DNA from: an uncultured Sphingobacteriaceae bacterium
GTDB taxonomy: Bacteria > Bacteroidota > Bacteroidia > Sphingobacteriales > Sphingobacteriaceae
DNA length: 6,371 nt
Direction of reading: 5' to 3'
Assembly: GCA_946887045.1 (NCBI GenBank)
Contig: CAMPKC010000100.1
Location: 1-6,371, forward strand
Translations under genes and position numbers: made by a program
The notes under the pieces: generated by a model
Database searches by the model: none
What the model saw: the letters and a program-made list of their open reading frames with translations, nothing else
What the model was told of the DNA's origin: nothing
Shown here: piece by piece, positions 1-5,759 of the stretch
Numbering within the stretch: the stretch's first letter is position 1
Layout: each line of letters begins with the position of its first letter

Positions 1-300
1 GTAGTATATAGTGTTTTTTTGTCGAAAAAAGCCATTTGCTAACAATATTAGTTTTTTGTTGGTTTTTGAGATGTTTTTATTTAAATTATTTGTTTTACAT
101 ATATATTCTTTTTATTTGATATAGAAGGTATTATGTTAATGTTTTAGTTTGTGTATTTCGAAAAATTAAAGCCAAATTTATCGATTTTATACGGGTAAAA
201 CGGCTAAATGGTGTAAGATTGATGTGTGAATGGATTTTGTTTTTCCTGGCTAAATATAATATTAAAATAAATACATGTTTCTCTCTATAGAGTTTCTAGA
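1..300. other. AT-rich intergenic stretch without a supported gene
   Basis: This stretch has about 24% G+C by hand count. It contains long T-runs and A-runs and stop codons in all frames. The only ATG-started frames are tiny: 17 codons from 71 and 22 codons from 222. Neither has a recognisable motif, so I do not call them. A TATAAT at 255-260 with a TTTG at 236-239 could be a promoter for the RNA candidate that follows, but the spacing is poor and such matches are expected by chance in DNA this AT-rich. Confidence 0.6.
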
Positions 301-302
301 AA
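283..302. repeat. Two abutting 10-bp perfect palindromes
   Basis: CTCTATAGAG (283-292) and TTTCTAGAAA (293-302) are each perfect palindromes and lie directly next to each other. They sit exactly at the step from the AT-rich flank into the G+C-richer island that starts near 301. They could be a protein-binding site, or the edge of an inserted element. As RNA, each half could form only a very small hairpin. The palindromes are certain; any function is a guess. Confidence 0.35.
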
Positions 303-357
303 TTCAAAAATCCTCCACCTGCCCTGTCGGAGTTTTTACAAATAAAAGTTTGGGAGT

Positions 358-453
358 TGGCGGCGAGAGAATGTTGCGGTCTTACCGGATGTTCCATAAT
401 CAGCGGTAAGTAGTCTCATTTTTTAGCGTTGACCTTCATAGAACTTGTCGCCA
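358..453 (+). other. RNA hairpin domain with a 10-bp closing stem
   Basis: TGGCGGCGAG (358-367) pairs with CTTGTCGCCA (444-453) over ten base pairs, two of them G-U. Further in, ATG (371-373) can pair with CAT (437-439) and GGTC (378-381) with GACC (431-434). TTACCG (382-387) then pairs with CGGTAA (404-409). Together they give a long interrupted rod with an unpaired strand of about 21 bases at 410-430. CTTACCG 381-387 and CGGTAAG 404-410 are perfect inverted repeats. This is read from the sequence by eye; no folding energy was computed. Confidence 0.4.
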
Positions 454-552
454 CAGATTGAGATTAAAAAGTTTTCTAAGTCTTGTTAAAGGGTGAGTTT
501 TGTTTCTCGATTTGGCTAAAGAGGGGCTTGCTTCAGTCTGTTCCTTTTTCCT

Positions 553-578
553 GAAGGTAGCCTCGTCTCCCTACCTTC
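553..578 (+). repeat. 8-bp perfect inverted repeat (hairpin)
   Basis: GAAGGTAG (553-560) and CTACCTTC (571-578) are perfect reverse complements around a 10-base loop, with a possible extra U-G pair at 552/579. A run of six Ts follows at 586-591, seven bases after the stem. This is too far for a textbook intrinsic terminator, so I treat the hairpin as part of the candidate RNA. Confidence 0.4.
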
Positions 579-603
579 GACACCGTTTTTTGGAGTCTTG
601 GTT

Positions 604-672
604 TTCTTTTCGAGGACTGCTTCGTGTTCGAATTAGTATCTGTTTCTGTCCAAAGAAAAGAGTATGTTTTTT
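604..672 (+). terminator. Terminator-like stem and T-run closing the RNA candidate
   Basis: Positions 604-611 pair with 655-662 (eight pairs, one G-U). After a small internal loop, GGAC 614-617 pairs with GTCC 648-651. A run of six Ts follows at 667-672, four bases beyond the stem. The loop is long and the outer stem is AT-rich, so this is a weaker terminator than the classic kind. It lies about 50 bases past the stop codon of the convergent EamA gene. I saw no equally good terminator on the minus strand for that gene. Confidence 0.25.
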
Positions 673-719
673 AGCTTTATGAAACTTACTTAGTGTATTT
701 TTTAAAATTTACCTTAAGC

Positions 720-1634
720 TCAAACGAGTGGTTGTGGCTTACTCAATTTTTTCCTGGAAAGATGATTTTTAATGAATGGGTATATGAAAATCGCGCTTAG
801 AATTATTGCCGCTCCGGCATAAAATCCCACAGTCATTTGCTCTCTTTTTCCGAAGAAGAGGAAGGCTAAAATGATCCCATATACAGGCTCAAGATTTGTG
901 ATCAAAGCCACTCTGAAAGCAGATAAATATTTCATTACAGACACGCCCGCGACATAGGCAACAGAGGTGCAAATTGTCCCTAAAATCAGAAGGTAAATCA
1001 GGTCAATAGAACTCAGTTTCATCTGGCTGTTAAAGCCATCTGTCGCAAATAAAAAGATCGAAATCCAGACCCATGCACCGATCAATTCGTAGAAACTTAT
1101 TATAGATGCGTCGCGGTTTTTGATCTGTTTTGAATTAATGATGGAGAAAATACTTGCACAGAGCGCGCTGGTTAAACCCAAAATTATTCCGAGGGTAAAT
1201 CTGCTCTCAAACTCAAAAATGAGGTATATGCCGCTTATAATCGCTAATCCGGTAAAGATCTCTAGTTTTGATATTTTTTGGCTGTTTAGGAGAGGTTCTA
1301 GTATAGCTGTGAACAGGGTTAAAGATGACAGACAAACCAAGGTAACCGAGACGGTCGAAGACTTAATAGATTGAAAAAAGAGTATCCAATGGGCCCCCAC
1401 TATTGCTCCTGTAAAGAACAATTTGAGGAAGGCATTCAGGCTTATTTTCAGAACTGTTTTGGTGCTTTTAAAATAGAGATAAAGGGAAATAAAAGCTATC
1501 AGAACCCGGTACCAAACCAGCTGTGTTGCCGAGATCGAAATCAGGGCGCCGAGGATTCCGGTAAAGCCCCAGACAAAGACAGTCAGGTGCAAAACCATGA
1601 GGTTTCGCTTTAATGCAGAAGGTGAATGGGACAT
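720..1634 (-). CDS. EamA-family (DMT superfamily) membrane transporter
   Basis: A 304-residue inner-membrane protein with about ten hydrophobic helices, near residues 13-32, 37-55, 66-84, 93-112, 125-140, 147-166, 177-197, 210-231, 239-261 and 267-287. This is the two-times-five-helix plan of the drug/metabolite transporter superfamily. Family signatures include VWGFTGILG (21-29), LVWYR (39-43) near helix 2, and ITNLEPVYGIILAF (245-258), the typical EamA sequence before helix 9. The C-terminus ends in a short basic tail (HLSRKK). Members export or import small metabolites such as amino acids; the substrate cannot be read from the sequence. The ATG at 1634 comes 11 bases after the stop of the upstream permease gene, so the gene is probably the last of the tgt operon. 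The start is preceded by an A-rich tract without a Shine-Dalgarno motif. The length is normal for the family and the gene appears intact. Confidence 0.93.
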   Translation of the reverse strand: MSHSPSALKRNLMVLHLTVFVWGFTGILGALISISATQLVWYRVLIAFISLYLYFKSTKTVLKISLNAFLKLFFTGAIVGAHWILFFQSIKSSTVSVTLVCLSSLTLFTAILEPLLNSQKISKLEIFTGLAIISGIYLIFEFESRFTLGIILGLTSALCASIFSIINSKQIKNRDASIISFYELIGAWVWISIFLFATDGFNSQMKLSSIDLIYLLILGTICTSVAYVAGVSVMKYLSAFRVALITNLEPVYGIILAFLFFGKREQMTVGFYAGAAIILSAIFIYPFIKNHLSRKKLSKPQPLV

Positions 1635-1645
1635 TTTTTTTTATA

Positions 1646-2731
1646 TTATTTGGGCGCTTTTATCAGCAGATAAAAACCCAGAAATCCAAAAAGTATATTT
1701 GGAATAACAGCCGCAATCATTGGGGGCAGACCTCCTTTCAAGGAGAACATATTGGCAAATTGTATGAATAGTATATAAACAAAACTAAGCACTATGCCTA
1801 AACCCAAAGGCAATCCAACCCCTCCGCGAACTTTTCTGGATGATAATGCGACTCCCATTAATGTGAGAACAAATGCAGAAAAAGGATAAACAAATCGTCG
1901 GTATTTTTCTAACAGAAGCTCGTTCATAATACCGGCCCCACGTATCTTTTCTTTCTCAATACGAGTGTTCAGCTCTCTCATGTTCATCGCCTTTGTTAGG
2001 TTGTCGTAGAGTTCGAAATCCAGAGGTTTCATGTCCAGAGTAGTGTCTTTTACTGTACCCGAGGACATGGTTTCTTTCAGTCCGTTTATGGTTCTGGTGG
2101 AGTAATTTTCAAGCTTCCATTTAAATTTAACAGAGTCCCATAAAATTCTGTCAGACATAGTTTTTTCGACCAGTTGATCTCCTTTAAACCTTTCTAAGGA
2201 AAATTTATATCCAACCTTTTGGTTGTTGTCAAAGTTTTCGATAAACACATAGCTATCCTTATTTAACTGCAAATGTGTGTACATTTTGGTGTTGTCCGTT
2301 TTCGGATTGATATAAACATTTTCAAATTCCACCAATAATTGGTTGGTTTCGGGAATGATAAAAAGATTGAATATCAGCGTTACAACAAAGATTACGGAGG
2401 AAGAAATGAAATATGGCCACAGGAAGCGGTAAAAACTCACCCCTCCGCTTAATATTGGTACAATTTCAGTCTGGTCGGCCATTTTTGCTGTGAAAAAAAT
2501 CACAGCAATGAAGTTAATCAGTGGAGATAAAAAGTTAAGATAGAAGGGGAGAAACCCGGCGTAATATTCAAAAATGATCTTTGAAACCGGTGCATCATGC
2601 CTTATAAAGTCGTCCAGTCGTTCTGAAATATCAAAAACCACAATTATCACAGAAAAAATCACCATGGTAAACACGAAGGTTCCGAGGTATTTTTTAATGA
2701 TGTACCAATCGAGGATTCCAATTTTTAACAT
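1646..2731 (-). CDS. LptF/LptG-family lipopolysaccharide export permease
   Basis: A 361-residue inner-membrane protein of the YjgP/YjgQ (LptF/LptG) family. These proteins are the transmembrane part of the Lpt ABC exporter, which takes lipopolysaccharide from the inner membrane to the periplasmic bridge with LptB and LptC. Hydrophobic helices lie near residues 15-35, 55-82, 103-126, 278-296, 305-327 and 336-357. Between helices 3 and 4 is a soluble, beta-rich region (about 130-270), as expected for the periplasmic jellyroll domain. Family-like segments are FDISERLDDFI (33-43), ADQTEIVPILSGGVS (85-99), EKYRRFVYPFSAF (275-287) and SSRKVRGGVGLPLG (297-310). The sequence does not settle whether it is LptF or LptG, so I give no symbol. 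The ATG starts 3 bases after the tgt stop, which points to translational coupling. No second permease gene, lptB or lptC lies in the window. Confidence 0.92.
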   Translation of the reverse strand: MLKIGILDWYIIKKYLGTFVFTMVIFSVIIVVFDISERLDDFIRHDAPVSKIIFEYYAGFLPFYLNFLSPLINFIAVIFFTAKMADQTEIVPILSGGVSFYRFLWPYFISSSVIFVVTLIFNLFIIPETNQLLVEFENVYINPKTDNTKMYTHLQLNKDSYVFIENFDNNQKVGYKFSLERFKGDQLVEKTMSDRILWDSVKFKWKLENYSTRTINGLKETMSSGTVKDTTLDMKPLDFELYDNLTKAMNMRELNTRIEKEKIRGAGIMNELLLEKYRRFVYPFSAFVLTLMGVALSSRKVRGGVGLPLGLGIVLSFVYILFIQFANMFSLKGGLPPMIAAVIPNILFGFLGFYLLIKAPK

Positions 2732-2734
2732 GCT

Positions 2735-3865
2735 TTATAAACGCTGAGAAAGTTGTTTTACCATTTTTGATTTCCATTCGTAGAATTCTCCCGAAATTAT
2801 CTTTTCACGAGCTTCACCCACTAGCCAGATATAAAAGTGCAGGTTATGTAGTGTAGCTATTTGGGCTCCTAAAATTTCCTTTGAAGTAATCAGATGTCTT
2901 AAATACGCTTTTGAATAATTCAGATCAGCAAACAGATCACTGTCTTCTTCAATGGCGCTAAAATCATCCTTCCACTTTTCATTCCGGATGTTAATTATAC
3001 CATTTTTTGTGAAAAGCATACCATTACGGGCATTCCTTGTAGGCATTACACAATCAAACATATCAATGCCGAGGGCAATATTTTCGAGGATATTGACTGG
3101 TGTCCCGACTCCCATCAAATACCTCGGCTTTTCGTAAGGCAAAATATCGCAAACCACTTCGGTCATGGCATACATCTCTTCTGCCGGTTCGCCGACAGAC
3201 AGTCCGCCAATTGCATTGCCTTCGCGGTTGAAAGATGCAATCACTTCGGCCGATTTTTGCCTTAGGTCTTTGTAAACGGATCCCTGAACTATTGGAAAAA
3301 GGGTTTGCGTATACCCATATTTAGGCTCTGTATTGTCAAATCTGTCGCAACAGCGTTTAAGCCAGCGGTGAGTCATTTCGATCGACTTCCGGGCATACTG
3401 ATAGTCGCAGGGATACGGCGTACATTCGTCGAAAGCCATTATTATATCTGCCCCAATTACTCGTTGAATGTCCATTACATTTTCCGCAGTAAACAAATGT
3501 TTCGAGCCGTCTATATGCGATCTGAAGGTAACTCCTTCTTCTTTGATCTTCCTGACTTCACTTAATGAATACACCTGGTAGCCTCCGCTATCGGTAAGAA
3601 TAGGTTTGTTCCAGCCGTTAAACTTATGTAAGCCTCCGGCTTTTTCCAACGTGTTTAACCCCGGCCGTAAATATAAATGGTAGGTATTTCCAAGAATAAT
3701 TTGTGCTTTTATATCGTCGTTAAGTTCGCGCTGATGAACTGCTTTAACTGTGCCTGCTGTACCAACCGGCATAAAAATAGGCGTTTTTATAGTTCCGTGG
3801 TCTGTCGTGATCTCTCCCGCACGCGCTTTCGAAAACTTGTCTGATGCTTCTAATTTAAATCTCAT
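2735..3865 (-). CDS. tgt: tRNA-guanine transglycosylase (queuosine biosynthesis)
   Basis: A 376-residue enzyme that swaps guanine-34 in the GUN anticodons of tRNA-Asp, -Asn, -His and -Tyr for preQ1, a step in queuosine synthesis. It acts in the cytoplasm. Visible family motifs are FMPVGTAGTVK (31-41), LGNTYHLYLRPG (58-69), TDSGGYQV (91-98) with the general acid/base Asp92, AFDECTPYP (144-152) with base-recognition Asp146, VQG (193-195), GGLSVGE (220-226), and MFDCVMPTRNARNG (269-282) with nucleophile Asp271. Cys148 and Val224 fit the bacterial preQ1-type pocket. The usual zinc site CxCxxC is absent: the aligned residues are SDLFAD (309-314), while the later histidine (His340 in LHNL) remains. 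The fold and catalytic residues otherwise look complete. The ATG at 3865 gives the normal N-terminus and lies only 10 bases below a -7 promoter element. The gene is first in the operon with the Lpt permease and EamA genes. Confidence 0.97.
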   Translation of the reverse strand: MRFKLEASDKFSKARAGEITTDHGTIKTPIFMPVGTAGTVKAVHQRELNDDIKAQIILGNTYHLYLRPGLNTLEKAGGLHKFNGWNKPILTDSGGYQVYSLSEVRKIKEEGVTFRSHIDGSKHLFTAENVMDIQRVIGADIIMAFDECTPYPCDYQYARKSIEMTHRWLKRCCDRFDNTEPKYGYTQTLFPIVQGSVYKDLRQKSAEVIASFNREGNAIGGLSVGEPAEEMYAMTEVVCDILPYEKPRYLMGVGTPVNILENIALGIDMFDCVMPTRNARNGMLFTKNGIINIRNEKWKDDFSAIEEDSDLFADLNYSKAYLRHLITSKEILGAQIATLHNLHFYIWLVGEAREKIISGEFYEWKSKMVKQLSQRL

Positions 3866-3875
3866 TATAAAGGTG

Positions 3876-3883
3876 CAAAAATA
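3876..3883 (-). promoter_or_regulatory. Bacteroidota-type -7 promoter element for the tgt operon
   Basis: On the minus strand this reads TATTTTTG followed by CACC, a full match to TAnnTTTG and to the extended form TAnnTTTGCnnC. I saw no clear TTG-type -33 element at the right distance upstream. The tgt ATG (3865) is only 10 bases past the G of the element. Transcription would therefore start within a few bases of the start codon, giving a very short or nearly absent leader. Confidence 0.5.
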
Positions 3884-3998
3884 CTAAAATATTACAGGCT
3901 TATCTGATTAAATATGACCAGGAAAGATAGTAGAGAAGAGGACAGGTTTTTCGATCGCGCTGTTTAAATAAAAATCAAAAAATCTTCACGAAAATTCA

Positions 3999-4006
3999 GA
4001 CCTTTG
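3999..4006 (+). promoter_or_regulatory. Candidate -7 promoter element for the glycosyltransferase operon
   Basis: The sequence GACCTTTG followed by CCGC matches TAnnTTTGCnnC except for a G in the first position. It lies 23 bases before the TTG start at 4030, a sensible distance for a short leader. No convincing -33 element is visible. The alternative pairing of TTTG 4003-4006 with TATATTGG 4026-4033 has a good 19-base spacer, but it would place transcription start inside the coding frame, so I favour the first reading. It is divergent from the tgt promoter. Confidence 0.35.
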
Positions 4007-4029
4007 CCGCTTGTTTTAATGTTAATATA

Positions 4030-5154
4030 TTGGTAGACAATCTTTATATAGCAGTTTTTCTATTACTGCAATTAGCTTTCTGGGTTCAACTATATTATAT
4101 TACCCTCGTAAATTCCCGTTTAAGTAAGTTTAAAATTGCTGAAGAGGAGGGAGACGTTTCGGTAAAACGGCCTGTCTCGGTAATCATTTGTGCCCGAAAT
4201 GAAGAAAAAAACCTCACCAAGAATCTGCAGCTAATTTTGGAACAGGATTATTCCGATTTTGAAGTGATTGTGGTCAACGATTGCTCCGGCGACGACTCTC
4301 ATATGGTTTTGCGTGGCTTGACATCCTTGTATTCGCACCTAAAAATTGTTACTATCAATGAACATGAGCGGTTTAAACATGGGAAGAAATTCGCTGTAAC
4401 CATGGGTATAAAGGCGGCAAGCAAAGAATATTTGCTATTCACAGATGCCGATTGTGAACCCTCATCTTCAACCTGGATTGATAAGATGCAGAAGCATTTT
4501 CACAATAAAACTGAAATCGTATTGGGCTATTCTCCTTATAAAAAGGATGCCAGCTTTCTAAATAAAATTATAAGATTTGAGACGTTTATTACAGCGATAA
4601 ATTATTTTTCCTTCGCTCTTTCCGGAAAGCCTTATATGGGAGTGGGGCGCAATATGGCCTATACAAAATCACTTTTCTTTCGGGGAAAAGGCTTTGCATC
4701 TCATATGCATATCCCTTCGGGGGATGACGATTTATTCGTGAATCAAAATGCTAACCCGTACAATGTTGCGATAGAAATACATCCGGATACTCATGTTTGG
4801 TCTGAGCCAAAGGGAACTTTTTCAGCTTATTTTACCCAGAAGGTACGACATATGGGGGCCGGCAAAGCCTATAAGGCAGAGCATAAACGAATGCTTTCAT
4901 TTCAGGCAGGCTCTGCGCTTTTGTTTTACACCACCCTTATCGCACTGATATTTTTGAATGCACAATGGTGGATGTTGCTGTCTTTTTATTTAGTAAGATT
5001 GGTAGCCCAACTATTTGTTTTTTACCCGGTTATGAAAAAGTTGGATTGCAGGGACTTAATTTGGTGGGTTCCGGTTTTGGATTTCATTTTTAATTTTTAT
5101 ATACTAGTGCTTAGCATAATTTCTTTATTCAAGAAAAAAGTTAAATGGAAATAA
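4030..5154 (+). CDS. Membrane-bound family 2 glycosyltransferase
   Basis: A 374-residue inner-membrane GT2 enzyme that should move a sugar from a nucleotide-sugar donor to an envelope acceptor; donor and acceptor cannot be read. An N-terminal membrane segment (about 5-27) is followed by a GT-A domain: PVSVIICARNEEKNL (48-62), VIVVNDCS (79-86) with Asp84, the DxD motif in FTDADCEP (137-144), the acidic GDDD (231-234) in the catalytic-base position, and QKVRH (270-274), resembling the Q-x-x-R-W motif of processive enzymes. Three hydrophobic segments follow (about 293-312, 314-335, 345-367), then a lysine-rich end. The start is TTG: the frame stays open upstream to 3934 without an in-frame ATG, and starting later would cut the N-terminal membrane segment. 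The nearby ATG at 4019 is in another frame. The stop overlaps the start of the sigma factor gene by 10 bases, so the two are probably co-translated. Confidence 0.88.
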   Translation: MVDNLYIAVFLLLQLAFWVQLYYITLVNSRLSKFKIAEEEGDVSVKRPVSVIICARNEEKNLTKNLQLILEQDYSDFEVIVVNDCSGDDSHMVLRGLTSLYSHLKIVTINEHERFKHGKKFAVTMGIKAASKEYLLFTDADCEPSSSTWIDKMQKHFHNKTEIVLGYSPYKKDASFLNKIIRFETFITAINYFSFALSGKPYMGVGRNMAYTKSLFFRGKGFASHMHIPSGDDDLFVNQNANPYNVAIEIHPDTHVWSEPKGTFSAYFTQKVRHMGAGKAYKAEHKRMLSFQAGSALLFYTTLIALIFLNAQWWMLLSFYLVRLVAQLFVFYPVMKKLDCRDLIWWVPVLDFIFNFYILVLSIISLFKKKVKWK

Positions 5155-5759
5155 ATCCGAATTTCTCAGCTAACGCAGTAAATGATTTCAACCTGGTTTT
5201 GCGCGCCAAAGATGGAGATCAAAAAGCTTACGCTGAGTTGATGCAGCGTTATAAAGACTCAATATATTTCATGGCCCTGAAAATGGTTAACAACAAAGAC
5301 GATTCTATGGATCTGACTGTTGAGACGTTTGGTAAAGCTTTTGAGAATATTGATAAATATAAACCCGACTTTGCTTTTAGTACCTGGCTTTTTCGAATAG
5401 CGACCAATAATTGCATCGATTTTATCCGCAAAAAGCGCTTAAAAATGGTTTCTATCAATTCTATGGTAGATGATGAAGGTGATGAGCGCCCTTTGCAAAT
5501 AAAATCTGACACTTTGAATCCTGAAGAAACTTCAATAAAAAAGCAACAGCAGGAGCAATTAAAGATTATTGTCGAAAAGTTGCCTCAACGCTACAAAACA
5601 TTGATTGTGTTGAGATATTTTGAAGAACTATCTTATGAAGAAATAGCTCAGCAATTAGACTTACCTTTGGGAACTGTTAAAGCACAATTATTTAGAGCGA
5701 GAGATCTATTGCATAATGTTCTTAGCAGAAGAAAGAAAAACCCAGGCAGTGACTTCTGA
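5145..5759 (+). CDS. ECF-type sigma-70 family RNA polymerase sigma factor
   Basis: A 204-residue two-domain sigma factor that directs RNA polymerase to a set of promoters. Region 2 covers about residues 15-98, with LTVETFGKAF (57-66) as the 2.2-like core-binding helix and FSTWLFRIATNNCIDFIRKKR (78-98) as the 2.3-2.4 segment for -10 recognition. A charged linker (about 105-138) replaces region 3. Region 4 covers about 140-195, with LPQRYKTLIVLRYFEELSYEEIA (146-168) and the helix-turn-helix ending LPLGTVKAQLFRARDLL (173-189). No membrane anti-sigma gene follows: the next gene is rsmG, and the upstream neighbour is a glycosyltransferase. Control is therefore either by a distant partner or mainly through transcription of the operon. 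The ATG at 5145 overlaps the glycosyltransferase end by 10 bases in another frame. The regulon cannot be read from the window. Confidence 0.93.
   Translation: MEINPNFSANAVNDFNLVLRAKDGDQKAYAELMQRYKDSIYFMALKMVNNKDDSMDLTVETFGKAFENIDKYKPDFAFSTWLFRIATNNCIDFIRKKRLKMVSINSMVDDEGDERPLQIKSDTLNPEETSIKKQQQEQLKIIVEKLPQRYKTLIVLRYFEELSYEEIAQQLDLPLGTVKAQLFRARDLLHNVLSRRKKNPGSDF

Larger units (their letters stand above)
301..672 (+). ncRNA. Candidate structured non-coding RNA (unidentified)
   Basis: G+C is about 42% across 301-660, against about 24% before it and 22% after it (hand counts). In AT-rich genomes such a step in non-coding DNA often marks a structured RNA. Complementary segments support this: a 10-bp stem 358-367/444-453 enclosing a 7-bp hairpin 381-387/404-410, an 8-bp hairpin 553-560/571-578, and a stem at 604-662 followed by six Ts. 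The T-run polarity puts the RNA on the + strand, converging on the EamA gene. No long open frame has an ATG start. I looked for the signatures of tmRNA (tag peptide, CCA end), SRP RNA and RNase P RNA and found none. A 6S-like RNA is possible because the 358-453 domain is a rod with a large bulge, but I cannot show it. A degenerate insertion-element remnant or a dispersed repeat are the main alternatives. The exact ends are uncertain. Confidence 0.3.

Noticed and set aside
22..179. Imperfect repeat of TCGAAAAA...AAGCC at 22-33 and 157-173
   Set aside because: The copies differ in length and composition, and short A-rich matches are expected in DNA of about 24% G+C.
336..419. 27-residue minus-strand ATG frame (MRLLTADYGTSGK...)
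   Set aside because: The peptide looks less random than most, but it is very short, overlaps the RNA stem 358-453 and has a stop directly upstream. I treat it as antisense to the candidate RNA.
301..672. tmRNA, RNase P RNA or SRP RNA
   Set aside because: I searched both strands for the Bacteroidota tag peptide ending ALAA, the GAGGAAAGTCC core of RNase P RNA and the GGTCCGGAAGGAAGCAGC loop of SRP RNA, and none is present.
500..682. 60-codon + strand open frame inside the island
   Set aside because: It needs a TTG start, is rich in Phe/Arg/Cys/Ser without a recognisable domain, and lies over RNA-like hairpins. It could be a relic of a longer reading frame but is not supported as a gene.
1120..1613. 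Two + strand open frames over the EamA gene
   Set aside because: They are antisense shadows of a well-supported transporter gene and show no family motifs.
2952..3565. Two + strand open frames over tgt
   Set aside because: Antisense to a clear tgt gene with intact catalytic motifs; no independent evidence.
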